34,827 bases of DNA, taken from NCBI GenBank assembly GCA_022360555.1, contig JAKSCQ010000286.1:1-34827 (forward strand), in the 5' to 3' direction. The notes beneath the pieces are model-generated. The model had not been told where the DNA came from, ran no database searches, and was given only the letters and a program-made list of their open reading frames with translations. Below are positions 18,994 to 27,758 of the stretch, piece by piece. The first letter of the stretch is position 1; every line of letters begins with the position of its first letter. The stretch comes from Pseudomonadales bacterium. Lineage in GTDB: Bacteria > Pseudomonadota > Gammaproteobacteria > Pseudomonadales > Alcanivoracaceae. A program made the position numbers and the translations under genes.

Positions 18994-19607
18994 CCGGCAA
19001 TACTGTAGCGTTCCCGGGTGGCTGCCAAGACTTCGTGGGGAATTTTCTCGCTCAGGAAGACCACCAGGGTACCGGCGCGGGGCTCCACTTCGGTGACCAC
19101 CCGCATGGCATCCGGCTCCGGCCAGATACGCAGGCGCCCGCCCCACTCACTCTGCCAGCCTTCGTTCAAATACAACACCACCGACAACAGCCGCCCGTTG
19201 TTGCCGTTGAAGGCGTCCAGATGGCGCTGGTAATAGTCGCCGGGGCCGTAAATGGCAAAGTGGGATTCCAGATCGAACAGCCCCATGAACAGGGTGCGAT
19301 TGACTTCCAGCCGCAGGGTTTCCATGGCATCCAGCAACCGGCACTGGGCCAGGGAATCCCCCTTCAGCCAGCAGGTGCGGTCGCTGCGAACGCGGGTATC
19401 CTTCTGGTGATCCTGGCGACGGCCGATGCCCGCCAGCCGGAATTCCCCGCGCTGGTCCCGCTCCATGGTCTCCTTGCGCAGGGCGCGAACCAGTGATGGC
19501 GGGAAATACCCCGGCGACACGGCATAACCCCGTGTCACCAGGCTGTCGATCACCCCGCCTAGACGGTCGCCACCGACGCCGCCAATCAGATCCGCATTGT
19601 CTTCCAA
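18942..19607 (-). CDS. 2OG-Fe(II) oxygenase, prolyl-hydroxylase-like
   Basis: YYQRHLDAFNGNNGRLLSVVLYLNEGWQSEWGGRLRIW...GTLVVFLSEKIPHEVLAATRERYSIAGWFR: HxD...H plus R for 2-oxoglutarate. Confidence 0.88.
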   Translation of the reverse strand: MEDNADLIGGVGGDRLGGVIDSLVTRGYAVSPGYFPPSLVRALRKETMERDQRGEFRLAGIGRRQDHQKDTRVRSDRTCWLKGDSLAQCRLLDAMETLRLEVNRTLFMGLFDLESHFAIYGPGDYYQRHLDAFNGNNGRLLSVVLYLNEGWQSEWGGRLRIWPEPDAMRVVTEVEPRAGTLVVFLSEKIPHEVLAATRERYSIAGWFRCNNTTADWLDPPR

Positions 19608-19630
19608 CGAGTTTTCCTCGGCAGGCTGTG

Positions 19631-20098
19631 TCAGTGAAGCGCGTCGCTGGCACCGGTTTCCATATCATCAGGCCACATCAGCCAGTGATATTGCTGACAC
19701 TCGTCCAGTAACTGAACGGTGGCATCCACCGTCGCCTGAACGAAATAAATGAACTGTTCAAAGCTGACGCCCTTGCGCCCCAGCAGCAGGTCACAGGCCA
19801 CCAGACGAGGCAGGGAGTCATCGTTCACGTCCAGGAACAGCTTGAGCGACGGATAGGACATATTCATGCGGCTCAGCTCTGCCTGGACGGCAAACAGGGC
19901 AGACGGGCGGATTTCCAGCTCGCTGGTCAGCAGGATACCGTCCTCCTCCACGAACAACCGGGCATCCACCACGCCCTCGCGCCCCTGCAACTCGGACAGA
20001 TGCAGACCATGGCAGTGTTCGCAGATGTAGTGATGGATATTGGCCTGTTGCAGCCAGCGCTTGACCTGGTCCGCATCGGCCTGCACGACGCCTAACAT
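19631..20098 (-). CDS. YbjN-like domain protein
   Basis: MLGVVQADADQVKRWLQQANIHHYICEHCHGLHLSELQGREGVVDARLFVEEDGILLTSELEIRPSALFAVQAEL; start reset to 20098. Confidence 0.65.
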   Translation of the reverse strand: MLGVVQADADQVKRWLQQANIHHYICEHCHGLHLSELQGREGVVDARLFVEEDGILLTSELEIRPSALFAVQAELSRMNMSYPSLKLFLDVNDDSLPRLVACDLLLGRKGVSFEQFIYFVQATVDATVQLLDECQQYHWLMWPDDMETGASDALH

Positions 20099-20269
20099 GA
20101 ACTCTCCTTTCTCCCCCGGGGCCCGATCCACTATCTGGTAGTCTCCGGTGGCGCATCATTATCCATCACAACGGAAAAGGAAATAGCCAATTCCCCGGAT
20201 TTTTTGGTCATTGGGCCAGTGGATGACCCCGTTTATCATCCCTGAACCGACGAGACAGGATCCATAACA

Positions 20270-20959
20270 ATGACAGTTCCCCACGTTGCTTTCCGTTCCA
20301 GCGATGGCCTCCACCAGCAAACCGACGGCTTCATCCGCCGCATGCAGGCCGGCGCCACCCGGCCCGAGCCGAAAGAAATCGAGGCCATCATGGGCACCTT
20401 CATCGAAGAGGCACTCAATGCCTTTATTGTCCGTGCCGCCGAAGCGGCCGACCTGTCTTCCGGCATGTTCCGGGTGGTGAACATGACCTGCCAGACTATC
20501 AGCAAGGCCACTCATCTGGTGATCAGCCGCAGCGCCAAAAAAATGGACCTGCAGCAGAACCAAGCCGCCGCCGACTACATGGACCAGGTACGTCAGCCAG
20601 CCCCGGACGACGATTTCTGGTACGTGGCCTTTCCGGTGGGGGAAGCCCTGGCCAGCCAGGGGAACAACCTGCCAAAGCTGTGCGAAAACGGGGATTACCA
20701 GGCGGCACGACAAGAAATGGTGGCCTACCTGCTGTCGCTCACCGATGAAGCCATCGACTGGTACTTCGAGCGCCCCATGGCCCTGCTGGGGTTCGGGCCG
20801 GTGCTGCGCAAGCTGGCCTCGGTGGGCGTGGAAACCACCCGCAAGGCATCGCGCAGCCTGATCAACAACCTGATTCCCAAGCTGAACGAGGAACAACTTG
20901 CTGCCTCAGCCCGTTATCAGGCCAGCATGCTGGTGCCTCTGCCACCCAGACAGTCATGA
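20270..20959 (+). CDS. Hypothetical protein
   Basis: 229-aa ORF with strand-appropriate coding pattern, MTVPHVAFRSSDGLHQQTDGFIRRMQAG; no family recognised. Confidence 0.65.
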   Translation: MTVPHVAFRSSDGLHQQTDGFIRRMQAGATRPEPKEIEAIMGTFIEEALNAFIVRAAEAADLSSGMFRVVNMTCQTISKATHLVISRSAKKMDLQQNQAAADYMDQVRQPAPDDDFWYVAFPVGEALASQGNNLPKLCENGDYQAARQEMVAYLLSLTDEAIDWYFERPMALLGFGPVLRKLASVGVETTRKASRSLINNLIPKLNEEQLAASARYQASMLVPLPPRQS

Positions 20960-21165
20960 CCGGCGCATTACAGAGTTTGCCCACCTCGGCAACGCGCCCT
21001 ACACAATGCATGCTTGTTGATAACAATTACTTACATTCACCTTGGCCGGTGGTCTAAGTTCACCAAGTTTTTACAAAACTACTTATTCAACACATTGCGC
21101 AGCAATAACGCGGCTCACTACTATCAAATTGGTATTACGTCTTATAAAAAAACGAGGAGTGAGCC

Positions 21166-21708
21166 GTGTCATTGCGCCATGCCATACTTGTCCTGCTACA
21201 AGATCAGGAAGCCAGCGGTTACGACCTCGCTCGCGAATTTGCCAACAGCATTGGGTTGGTATGGAACGCCACCCACCAGCAGATCTATCTGGAGCTGGGG
21301 AAGCTCAATGAGCAGGATATGGTGAAGTACCGCCACATCCCCCAGGATGGCAAACCGGACAAAAAATTGTACCGGATCACGGAAGAAGGCCGCGACGAGT
21401 TGATTCGATGGCTTCGCAAACCCGCGGCACCTCCGCGTATCCGCGATGCCTTCATGGTAAAGATAGCCGGCGGCGACCTGACCGACACGTCGTCGCTATT
21501 GCGGGAACTGGACGATCAGGCCGACCTGCGTCGCGAACGTCTGCATACCTTTGAAGCCCTGGCCAGAAAGCTGGACGACAAGGGTCGCGACAAGGACCTG
21601 TTCACCTACCTGACCCTGCGTCGAGGCATTCTTGACCAGCAGGCGTGGCTGAGCTGGGCCGAGGAAGTCCGTACCGCCCTGGAAAAACGCGAAGCCCTGT
21701 CTCTCTGA
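21166..21708 (+). CDS. PadR-family transcriptional regulator
   Basis: SLRHAILVLLQDQEASGYDLAREFANSIGLVWNATHQQIYLELGKLNEQDMVKYRHIPQDGKPDKKLYRITEEGRDEL; GTG start with GAGGAG upstream. Confidence 0.93.
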   Translation: MSLRHAILVLLQDQEASGYDLAREFANSIGLVWNATHQQIYLELGKLNEQDMVKYRHIPQDGKPDKKLYRITEEGRDELIRWLRKPAAPPRIRDAFMVKIAGGDLTDTSSLLRELDDQADLRRERLHTFEALARKLDDKGRDKDLFTYLTLRRGILDQQAWLSWAEEVRTALEKREALSL

Positions 21709-22520
21709 TGCCGGGCCAGCCAGACAAGCTGGCCCGCCAGCTTGTCTGGCTGGTTCAGGCCCCGTCCCTGTTACCCTGCCCGGACAGCTGCCGGGATGCC
21801 GGCACCTTGCTGCAGCGGGAATACCAGCATGCGCCCCAATTGATCCAGCAGGCCGCCGAACGGCTGGCGGATCAACCCCAGCCGCGACGGCTCGGGCTGC
21901 TGTTCGAAGCCTGGGTGGCCGCCCTGATCGATGCTGCCCCCACCCTCACCCTGCTCGGTCGCAACCTGCCCATCCGTGATGACGGCACAACCCTGGGCGA
22001 GCTCGACATGGTGGTGCGTGACGAACACAGCGGCGAGATCCATCACTGGGAGCTGGCACTCAAGTTCTACCTGGCCACCGCGACGCAGTGGTATGGCCCC
22101 AACAGCCACGACACCCTAGAGCGCAAGGCCCGCCACCTGTTTCACAGCCAGTTGCCCCGTTCCGACCACCCCGCCGCCAAACGGCTGCTGACGGAACGGG
22201 GCTGGCCCCTGTCCGGTCGCGTCCTGCTGACACGGGGGCGATTGTTTTATCACTGCGACCAGCCTCGGCAAGGCCAGCAACCCACAGCGGATCACGAGCG
22301 TGGCTGGTGGCTGCCCAGCAACGCCCTGCCCAACACACACTGGCAGGTATTGGACCGATCAGACTGGCCCACCCCATTTATGTCGGACAAAAGTACCAGT
22401 TTCATTGATACCCCCACCCTGATTGACTATGTTGAAAGCCGTTCACGCCCGCTCATGGTGCTTCAGGTACACCATGACACACCGGGTTTTGTTGTCCCTG
22501 TCAGTTGGCCGAATCCATGA
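21708..22520 (+). CDS. DUF1853-like protein
   Basis: RRLGLLFEAWVAALI...LLGRNLPIRDDGTTLGELDMVVRD...HHWELALKFYL: nuclease-like core typical of DUF1853; ATG overlaps the PadR stop (TGATG). Confidence 0.7.
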   Translation: MPGQPDKLARQLVWLVQAPSLLPCPDSCRDAGTLLQREYQHAPQLIQQAAERLADQPQPRRLGLLFEAWVAALIDAAPTLTLLGRNLPIRDDGTTLGELDMVVRDEHSGEIHHWELALKFYLATATQWYGPNSHDTLERKARHLFHSQLPRSDHPAAKRLLTERGWPLSGRVLLTRGRLFYHCDQPRQGQQPTADHERGWWLPSNALPNTHWQVLDRSDWPTPFMSDKSTSFIDTPTLIDYVESRSRPLMVLQVHHDTPGFVVPVSWPNP

Positions 22521-23554
22521 CCTCTCAGCCACAGCCTCACACACTGGTCGATGACCAGGGCCAGGTCGCCTATGGCACCTTTCCCGCCACCCTGGCCCGC
22601 ATCAACGGCCGGCAGGCGGATTACCGTACCCCCATGGGCAAACCGGCATCCGCCTTTGCACGGCACTTTCACTACAAGCAGTTCCAGTATTTCGGGCTGA
22701 TCAGCGACCAGTTGCTGGCCGGCTGCGCCCTCGCCCACACCGCCTACCTGGGCATGGCCTTCTTCTACACCTTTGAACCCGGCACCGGCCGGCTGCGTGA
22801 ATATACCTGGCGTTCCCCGCTGGGGCGGGACCTGGCCATGTCCGACTCGCCCCGGCAGGGGGAAAGCCGTTTTCAGCAGAAAGGCGTGGATATCCGGCTC
22901 GGCTACCGGGAAGGCGACAACAGCGCCCTGGCTAAAAGCCTGTCGGTCACGCTGGATGACCTGGAACTGGTCGCCCACATGGACGAAGGCGCGGATTATC
23001 AGCCCATGTCCCTGTGTACCCGCACAGGCGTGAATGGCTGGGTCTACGCCAACAAGGTGGCCGGCAAGGCGGTGACCGGCACGCTAACCCGGAACGGCCA
23101 GGTTCAGGATCTGTCGGCACTGGGCGCCTGCGGTCATCACGATTTTTCCGCCGGCTACATGCGCCGCGAAACCTTCTGGAACTGGGCCTGCCTGTCCGGT
23201 CGCGTGAACGATACCCTGGTGGGCCTGAATCTTTCCTGCGGCGTCAATGAGACAACCTATTCGGAAAACTGCCTGTGGGTCGATAACGTCATGGTGCCCA
23301 CCGATGGCGTGGTATTTGATTACCAGCGGGATGACCTGATGCAGCCCTGGCACATTCGCAGCCTGTGTGGCCAGGTCACCCTGCGTTTTACCCCCAGTGG
23401 CAATCATCGCGAACGGCTCAACCTGGGCCTGTTCGCCAGCAATTTTAATCAGCTGTTCGGCCGCTTCGATGGCGAGCTCCGCCTGAAAGACGGACGCACC
23501 CTTCCCATCGAAAGCCTGTACGGTTTTGTCGAGGAGCAGTACGCAAAATGGTAG
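22517..23554 (+). CDS. DUF2804-like protein
   Basis: MTSQPQPHTLVDDQGQVAYGTFPATLARIN...KQFQYFGLISDQLLAGCALAHTAYLG...FNQLFGRFDGELRLKDGRTLPIESLYGFVEEQYAKW; ATGA overlap with the upstream gene. Confidence 0.75.
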   Translation: MTSQPQPHTLVDDQGQVAYGTFPATLARINGRQADYRTPMGKPASAFARHFHYKQFQYFGLISDQLLAGCALAHTAYLGMAFFYTFEPGTGRLREYTWRSPLGRDLAMSDSPRQGESRFQQKGVDIRLGYREGDNSALAKSLSVTLDDLELVAHMDEGADYQPMSLCTRTGVNGWVYANKVAGKAVTGTLTRNGQVQDLSALGACGHHDFSAGYMRRETFWNWACLSGRVNDTLVGLNLSCGVNETTYSENCLWVDNVMVPTDGVVFDYQRDDLMQPWHIRSLCGQVTLRFTPSGNHRERLNLGLFASNFNQLFGRFDGELRLKDGRTLPIESLYGFVEEQYAKW

Positions 23555-24081
23555 AGAGCAAACACAGCCGCGAGCCGGAAACGGAAGCCCCGCGCGAGAA
23601 ATTCAACGACAAGATTCGTCGTGGCTTTTTCTGGGTGGTGCAGTACTGGCGCGAACTGTTCAACTTCCGCTTCGACAAGTACATGATCATTCAGGTAATG
23701 CCCGGCGTGTACGGCATCTCGCTGGTGGCCATCGGCATAGGCCTGCTGTACCTGTGCGTGGAAGCCTTCATGGCATCCACCTGGCGCGGGCTGTTCTACT
23801 TCTTCTTCGCCGCCCCACTGACCTTCCTGGTGCTGGCCACCATCCTGCGCGGCCTGCTGGAGTTCTACATGGTGGTGTTTAAAATTTCCGAACACGTGGA
23901 TGAACTGGTGGGCCTGCGCGATACCGTGGACCGGCTATCCGGCATCAGCGACAGCGTGGACGAAATGGTGTCCGTGACCCGCCGCATTCCTTTCTGGCGG
24001 GTACTGTCCGGGCGCTCCACACGCACCCTGCCGGCCAAGTCTGACCGACCGGAAGAAAGAAAAAAGGACAAGGTCGGATAA
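23548..24081 (+). CDS. DUF4282-like membrane protein
   Basis: FFWVVQYWRELFNFRFDKYMIIQVMPGVYGISLVAIGIGLLYL...ILRGLLEFYMVVFKISEHV, two TM segments. Confidence 0.7.
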   Translation: MVESKHSREPETEAPREKFNDKIRRGFFWVVQYWRELFNFRFDKYMIIQVMPGVYGISLVAIGIGLLYLCVEAFMASTWRGLFYFFFAAPLTFLVLATILRGLLEFYMVVFKISEHVDELVGLRDTVDRLSGISDSVDEMVSVTRRIPFWRVLSGRSTRTLPAKSDRPEERKKDKVG

Positions 24082-24116
24082 AAAAATTCATCGCGGATTA
24101 GCGGGAAAGCCGATGG

Positions 24117-24280
24117 GTCGGACGTCTGAAGTCGGACGTCCGGCGAAAGACAGAAAACCGGCAGCCCCCAAGCCCTTGGTTTATACACCAGCGCCATGTA
24201 CCTGCCACTACGCTCACAAGCGCTGCAAACTTGGCATCGCCACTCAAGCGGGTTTGACTTGAGCGTCAGACTTCTGACGC
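24117..24280. repeat. Direct repeats and hairpins in an intergenic region
   Basis: GTCGGACGTC-TGAA-GTCGGACGTC (24117-24140); hairpin GCGTCAG-ACTT-CTGACGC (24263-24280). Confidence 0.65.
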
Positions 24281-24342
24281 CCAACCATCAACCAGGCCCG
24301 CTTAACTTTCCCCAAAATCCGCGAAGAGCCCAAAAAGCGCCC

Positions 24343-24429
24343 TGCCGTTGGAGCCTTGCTCGCAAGGCGAAGGGAGTTCCCCCCGGGGTTTTCTGAAACC
24401 TTCGCCTTGCGAGCAAGGCTCCAACGGCA
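24343..24429. repeat. REPIN-like doublet: two inverted REP copies
   Basis: TGCCGTTGGAGCCTTGCTCGCAAGGCGAAGG (24343-24373) and its exact reverse complement (24399-24429); each arm has its own hairpin. Confidence 0.92.
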
Positions 24430-24435
24430 TTTTCA

Positions 24436-26586
24436 TTAGAGACTCGCTTCCAGCGCCGTCAGCAACAACCGCTGATACAGGCGCTCGCGAATCCCTTCCG
24501 GTTTATCCAGCTTCATTCTTGCCAGCTCATCCCGAAATTCCACGTCGCTGCCTTCCTGGAACAGAGCCCGGCGCCCCAGTTTCAGGTATTCCTTCTGGCT
24601 GACCTTTTCCTTCAGCCAGGTCAGCGCTTTCAGCAGGCGTTGCTCCGTCTCAGTGAAATCACAGCCCAGCGGGAACAACGGGAAACTTTTTTCCCCCAGA
24701 CGGTCTGCGATGACGTGCAAATGCTCAGGATTATTGTGCCGGTAGGCTTCGGGAATCTGGTAGTCCCTGCGCAACTTGCCTGCCGCCTGGGCTTCTTCCA
24801 TCAGTTCTATCTGAAAACGGCTGTCGGCTACATTGAGCATGGCCATGACCACTTCTTCATCGGTCTTGCCACGCAGATCCGCCACCCCGTATTCGGTGAC
24901 CACCATATCGCGCAGGTGGCGGGGAATGGTGTTGTGGCCATAGCGGAACAGCACATTGCTCATGGCCTCACCACCGCGCTCACGCCAGGCCCGTACCATG
25001 AGAATGGAACGCGCTCCTTCCAGCTCATGGGCCTGGCTGACAAAGTTGTATTGCCCACCGACACCACTCAACACCCGACCGTCCTCGATCTGGTCAGCCA
25101 CCGCGGCACCCAGCAAGGTGACGGTAAAGGCAGTGTTCACGAAACGGGCATCCTGGCGTTGCAGACGTTTCAGGGTTTCATCGCCATACAGATGGTTGAT
25201 GAAGCTGATGCGCGTCATGTTGATGGCCGCGCGCTGTTCATCATCCAGTTCCCGCAGCCGGTCATAAAACGCCTGTGGCCCCAGGAAGAAGCCACCGTGC
25301 ATCACCACCCCGCCTTTCAGGTGATCGCCAAATACCGCTTTCAGGGCTTCACGGGTGGCACGGTCATCCAGGTCATTGGCAACCTTGACGCCATTGGGCA
25401 GTTCCAGTTCATCGCCATGCTTGCTGATGCCATCACGGAAAATGCCAAAACGTTTGAGGCTGCGCACCTGATCCCAGTCCAGGTGACGGGAGATCGCGGA
25501 TTGCTCACGCAGGGCATCCAGTAATGCCAGCCCCGGTGTGGCCGGGTTATGCATTTCCAGTTGCTGCAGGGGCGCCCAGTCGTACACCGGGCGACGAATG
25601 ATGTTGTCGTCCACCAGAGTGAGCAGACCGTGGGTCATCATTTCACTGCAACCATACAGCCCTTCCCGGAAAGGTGCCGTTCCACCTTCGTGGTCAATCA
25701 GTTGCTGCTGATCGGCGGGAATCTTCCAGTCGTTCAGGGCGTTCAGGTAGCGCGGGTTGTCCTGTTCGCGCAGTCGCAGGTGATGCACCAGGGCATCCCC
25801 CAATGCGCCGCTACCAATCTGCAGGGTGCCACCGTCTTTCACCAGGGTACTGGCATGCAGACCGACAAAATGGTCCTGCAAATTGACGGGCATATTGGGC
25901 GTGCTGAACAGGCGGGTGTGACCCTCCGGGTCGTCCAGCAGGATGTCCATTTCCGTCAGCCAGTCACCCACCTGAGCATCGTTTTCCATGAAGGGCAGAT
26001 CGCGATGAATCTGCCCCACGGCGATGATGGTTTGCCCCGCGTCCCGGCGGGCTTTCAGCAGTGGCATCAGGTCCAGGGTGACTTCCGGATTGCAGGAAAA
26101 GCTGTATTCATCACTGCCTTCCACCTGGCGGTGGGCCAGCAACTGCGCCACCACATTGACGCCACGGGCATTCAGGTCCCGCGCCACATGGGTGTAATTG
26201 CTGCTGATGTAATGCTGCTGGGCGCTGTCGCTGCCCAGCATACTGCCGGGCTGGACGAAGAATTCGAAAACACGAATATTGTCCGGCAACTGGCTGCGCT
26301 GCTGCGGCTTCAGATAGGCCAGCTCTTCGTAGTCGGCAAAGAGCCGGTCGGCGAACGGGTTGAGAAAACGCTGCTCCAGATCACTGCCGGCACCGGGCCT
26401 GCCCAGCGACAGGGCGGTGTAGATATCCAGCGACAGGGAGGGATCCTTTTCCACCCGGGCATAGAGGGCATTCACAAAGCGGTTGGGCTTGCCCAGCCCC
26501 AGGGGCATGGCCAGGCGAATCTCGCCACCGGTCTGCTCGATGACATGCTCTACGGCCTGATCCACATGCTGCATCCGTTCTGTCAC
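24436..26586 (-). CDS. Acetyl-CoA hydrolase/transferase-family protein
   Basis: GVVMHGGFFLGPQAFYDRLREL...LGAAVADQIEDGRVLSGVGGQYNFVSQAHELEGARSILMVRA...ITEYGVADLRGKT-like region (VVTEYGVADLRGKTDEEV). Confidence 0.9.
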   Translation of the reverse strand: MTERMQHVDQAVEHVIEQTGGEIRLAMPLGLGKPNRFVNALYARVEKDPSLSLDIYTALSLGRPGAGSDLEQRFLNPFADRLFADYEELAYLKPQQRSQLPDNIRVFEFFVQPGSMLGSDSAQQHYISSNYTHVARDLNARGVNVVAQLLAHRQVEGSDEYSFSCNPEVTLDLMPLLKARRDAGQTIIAVGQIHRDLPFMENDAQVGDWLTEMDILLDDPEGHTRLFSTPNMPVNLQDHFVGLHASTLVKDGGTLQIGSGALGDALVHHLRLREQDNPRYLNALNDWKIPADQQQLIDHEGGTAPFREGLYGCSEMMTHGLLTLVDDNIIRRPVYDWAPLQQLEMHNPATPGLALLDALREQSAISRHLDWDQVRSLKRFGIFRDGISKHGDELELPNGVKVANDLDDRATREALKAVFGDHLKGGVVMHGGFFLGPQAFYDRLRELDDEQRAAINMTRISFINHLYGDETLKRLQRQDARFVNTAFTVTLLGAAVADQIEDGRVLSGVGGQYNFVSQAHELEGARSILMVRAWRERGGEAMSNVLFRYGHNTIPRHLRDMVVTEYGVADLRGKTDEEVVMAMLNVADSRFQIELMEEAQAAGKLRRDYQIPEAYRHNNPEHLHVIADRLGEKSFPLFPLGCDFTETEQRLLKALTWLKEKVSQKEYLKLGRRALFQEGSDVEFRDELARMKLDKPEGIRERLYQRLLLTALEASL

Positions 26587-26750
26587 AGGGACTCCTTGTT
26601 TTCCGGGTAATGTCTGTGTCCGCGGTTCGGGAAAAATGTTCGGTCTTTAGGGCTTCGCTAGCAGGCTGTCAGGGTGCCCGCTATAACGATGACCGTAGCG
26701 ACATCAATACAATACCGATTCCGGCCCGGAGCGCATAGGCGATGAGAGGG

Positions 26751-27758
26751 CTATGCCTGCGGCATGTCGGCGAGCTTGTTCAGCAGGGACTCCAGTTCTG
26801 CCAGTTGCTGCGCGGCAAACTCCGGTTGGTCATGGCGCACAATCAGTACCAGCCGGGTTGTCCGGTTGTCATCCGGCCAGTGATTCATGGGCGTCATTTC
26901 CGGCTCGCTACCTTCCACCCACTGCACCAGCAGGGGGCCATCCAGCCCGTCCACCCGCAACAGCCCCTTCACCCGGACCAGGGCCTCACCGCATTGCTGC
27001 GCAAGCTGTGCGAGTGCCCCCTGCCACAACGGCCAGCCCAGGGCGTGGGGCCATTGCAGGGAGGCACTGAATAACTGGTGACGGGATGCCCGCGAGCCGC
27101 CGGGCTGCGCTGACAGCGCCGTCTGGCCGCTCACCGGTACAAAACGCCCGGTGACCCGGCAACGCGGGCCCGGCTCCCGGTCGAGATATGCCGCTGGAAC
27201 GGAGTCCTGATAACAGGCAGCGGCAGGGTTCAGGGTAGCGAGCTGGTCGCGCAGGGCGTCCAGGGACTCGACCTGGTCCGTCTTCGACAGCAGGAAGGCA
27301 TCGGCGGCCTGTATCTGCTCCAGACACTCCGGGTGGCGCTGAATGGCGGCGGGGCCGGCTCGGGCATCCACCACCGTCAGCACGGACCGGCAATAGAACC
27401 GTTTGCGCACCCAGGGGTCCTGGGTCAACGGCACCGTCACCCCGAAGGGCTCGGCGGCGCCGGTGGTTTCCAGCACCACGGTGGAAAAGGCCGGTACATC
27501 GCCGTTCTTGCGTGCCATGAACAGGTTGCGCAACGTGGTGGACAGTGAACCCTGCACCACGCAACACACACAGCCGCCGGCCAGCAGGGTCACGGGAACG
27601 GCCTGATCGGTGGTGAGGTGCTGGTCGATACCGATATCGCCCAGCTCATTGATGATGACGGCCAGATCCCCCCGCTCACGCAACCAGCGATTGAGCTGCG
27701 TGGTCTTGCCGCTGCCCAGGAACCCGGTCAGAACGACAATCGGAATCCGCTCCATCAC
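26751..27758 (-). CDS. CobW/COG0523-family GTPase
   Basis: IPIVVLTGFLGSGKTTQLNRWLRERGDLAVIINELGDIGID...GGCVCCVVQGSL...ETTGAAEP: Walker A and CxCC motif. Confidence 0.92.
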   Translation of the reverse strand: MMERIPIVVLTGFLGSGKTTQLNRWLRERGDLAVIINELGDIGIDQHLTTDQAVPVTLLAGGCVCCVVQGSLSTTLRNLFMARKNGDVPAFSTVVLETTGAAEPFGVTVPLTQDPWVRKRFYCRSVLTVVDARAGPAAIQRHPECLEQIQAADAFLLSKTDQVESLDALRDQLATLNPAAACYQDSVPAAYLDREPGPRCRVTGRFVPVSGQTALSAQPGGSRASRHQLFSASLQWPHALGWPLWQGALAQLAQQCGEALVRVKGLLRVDGLDGPLLVQWVEGSEPEMTPMNHWPDDNRTTRLVLIVRHDQPEFAAQQLAELESLLNKLADMPQA

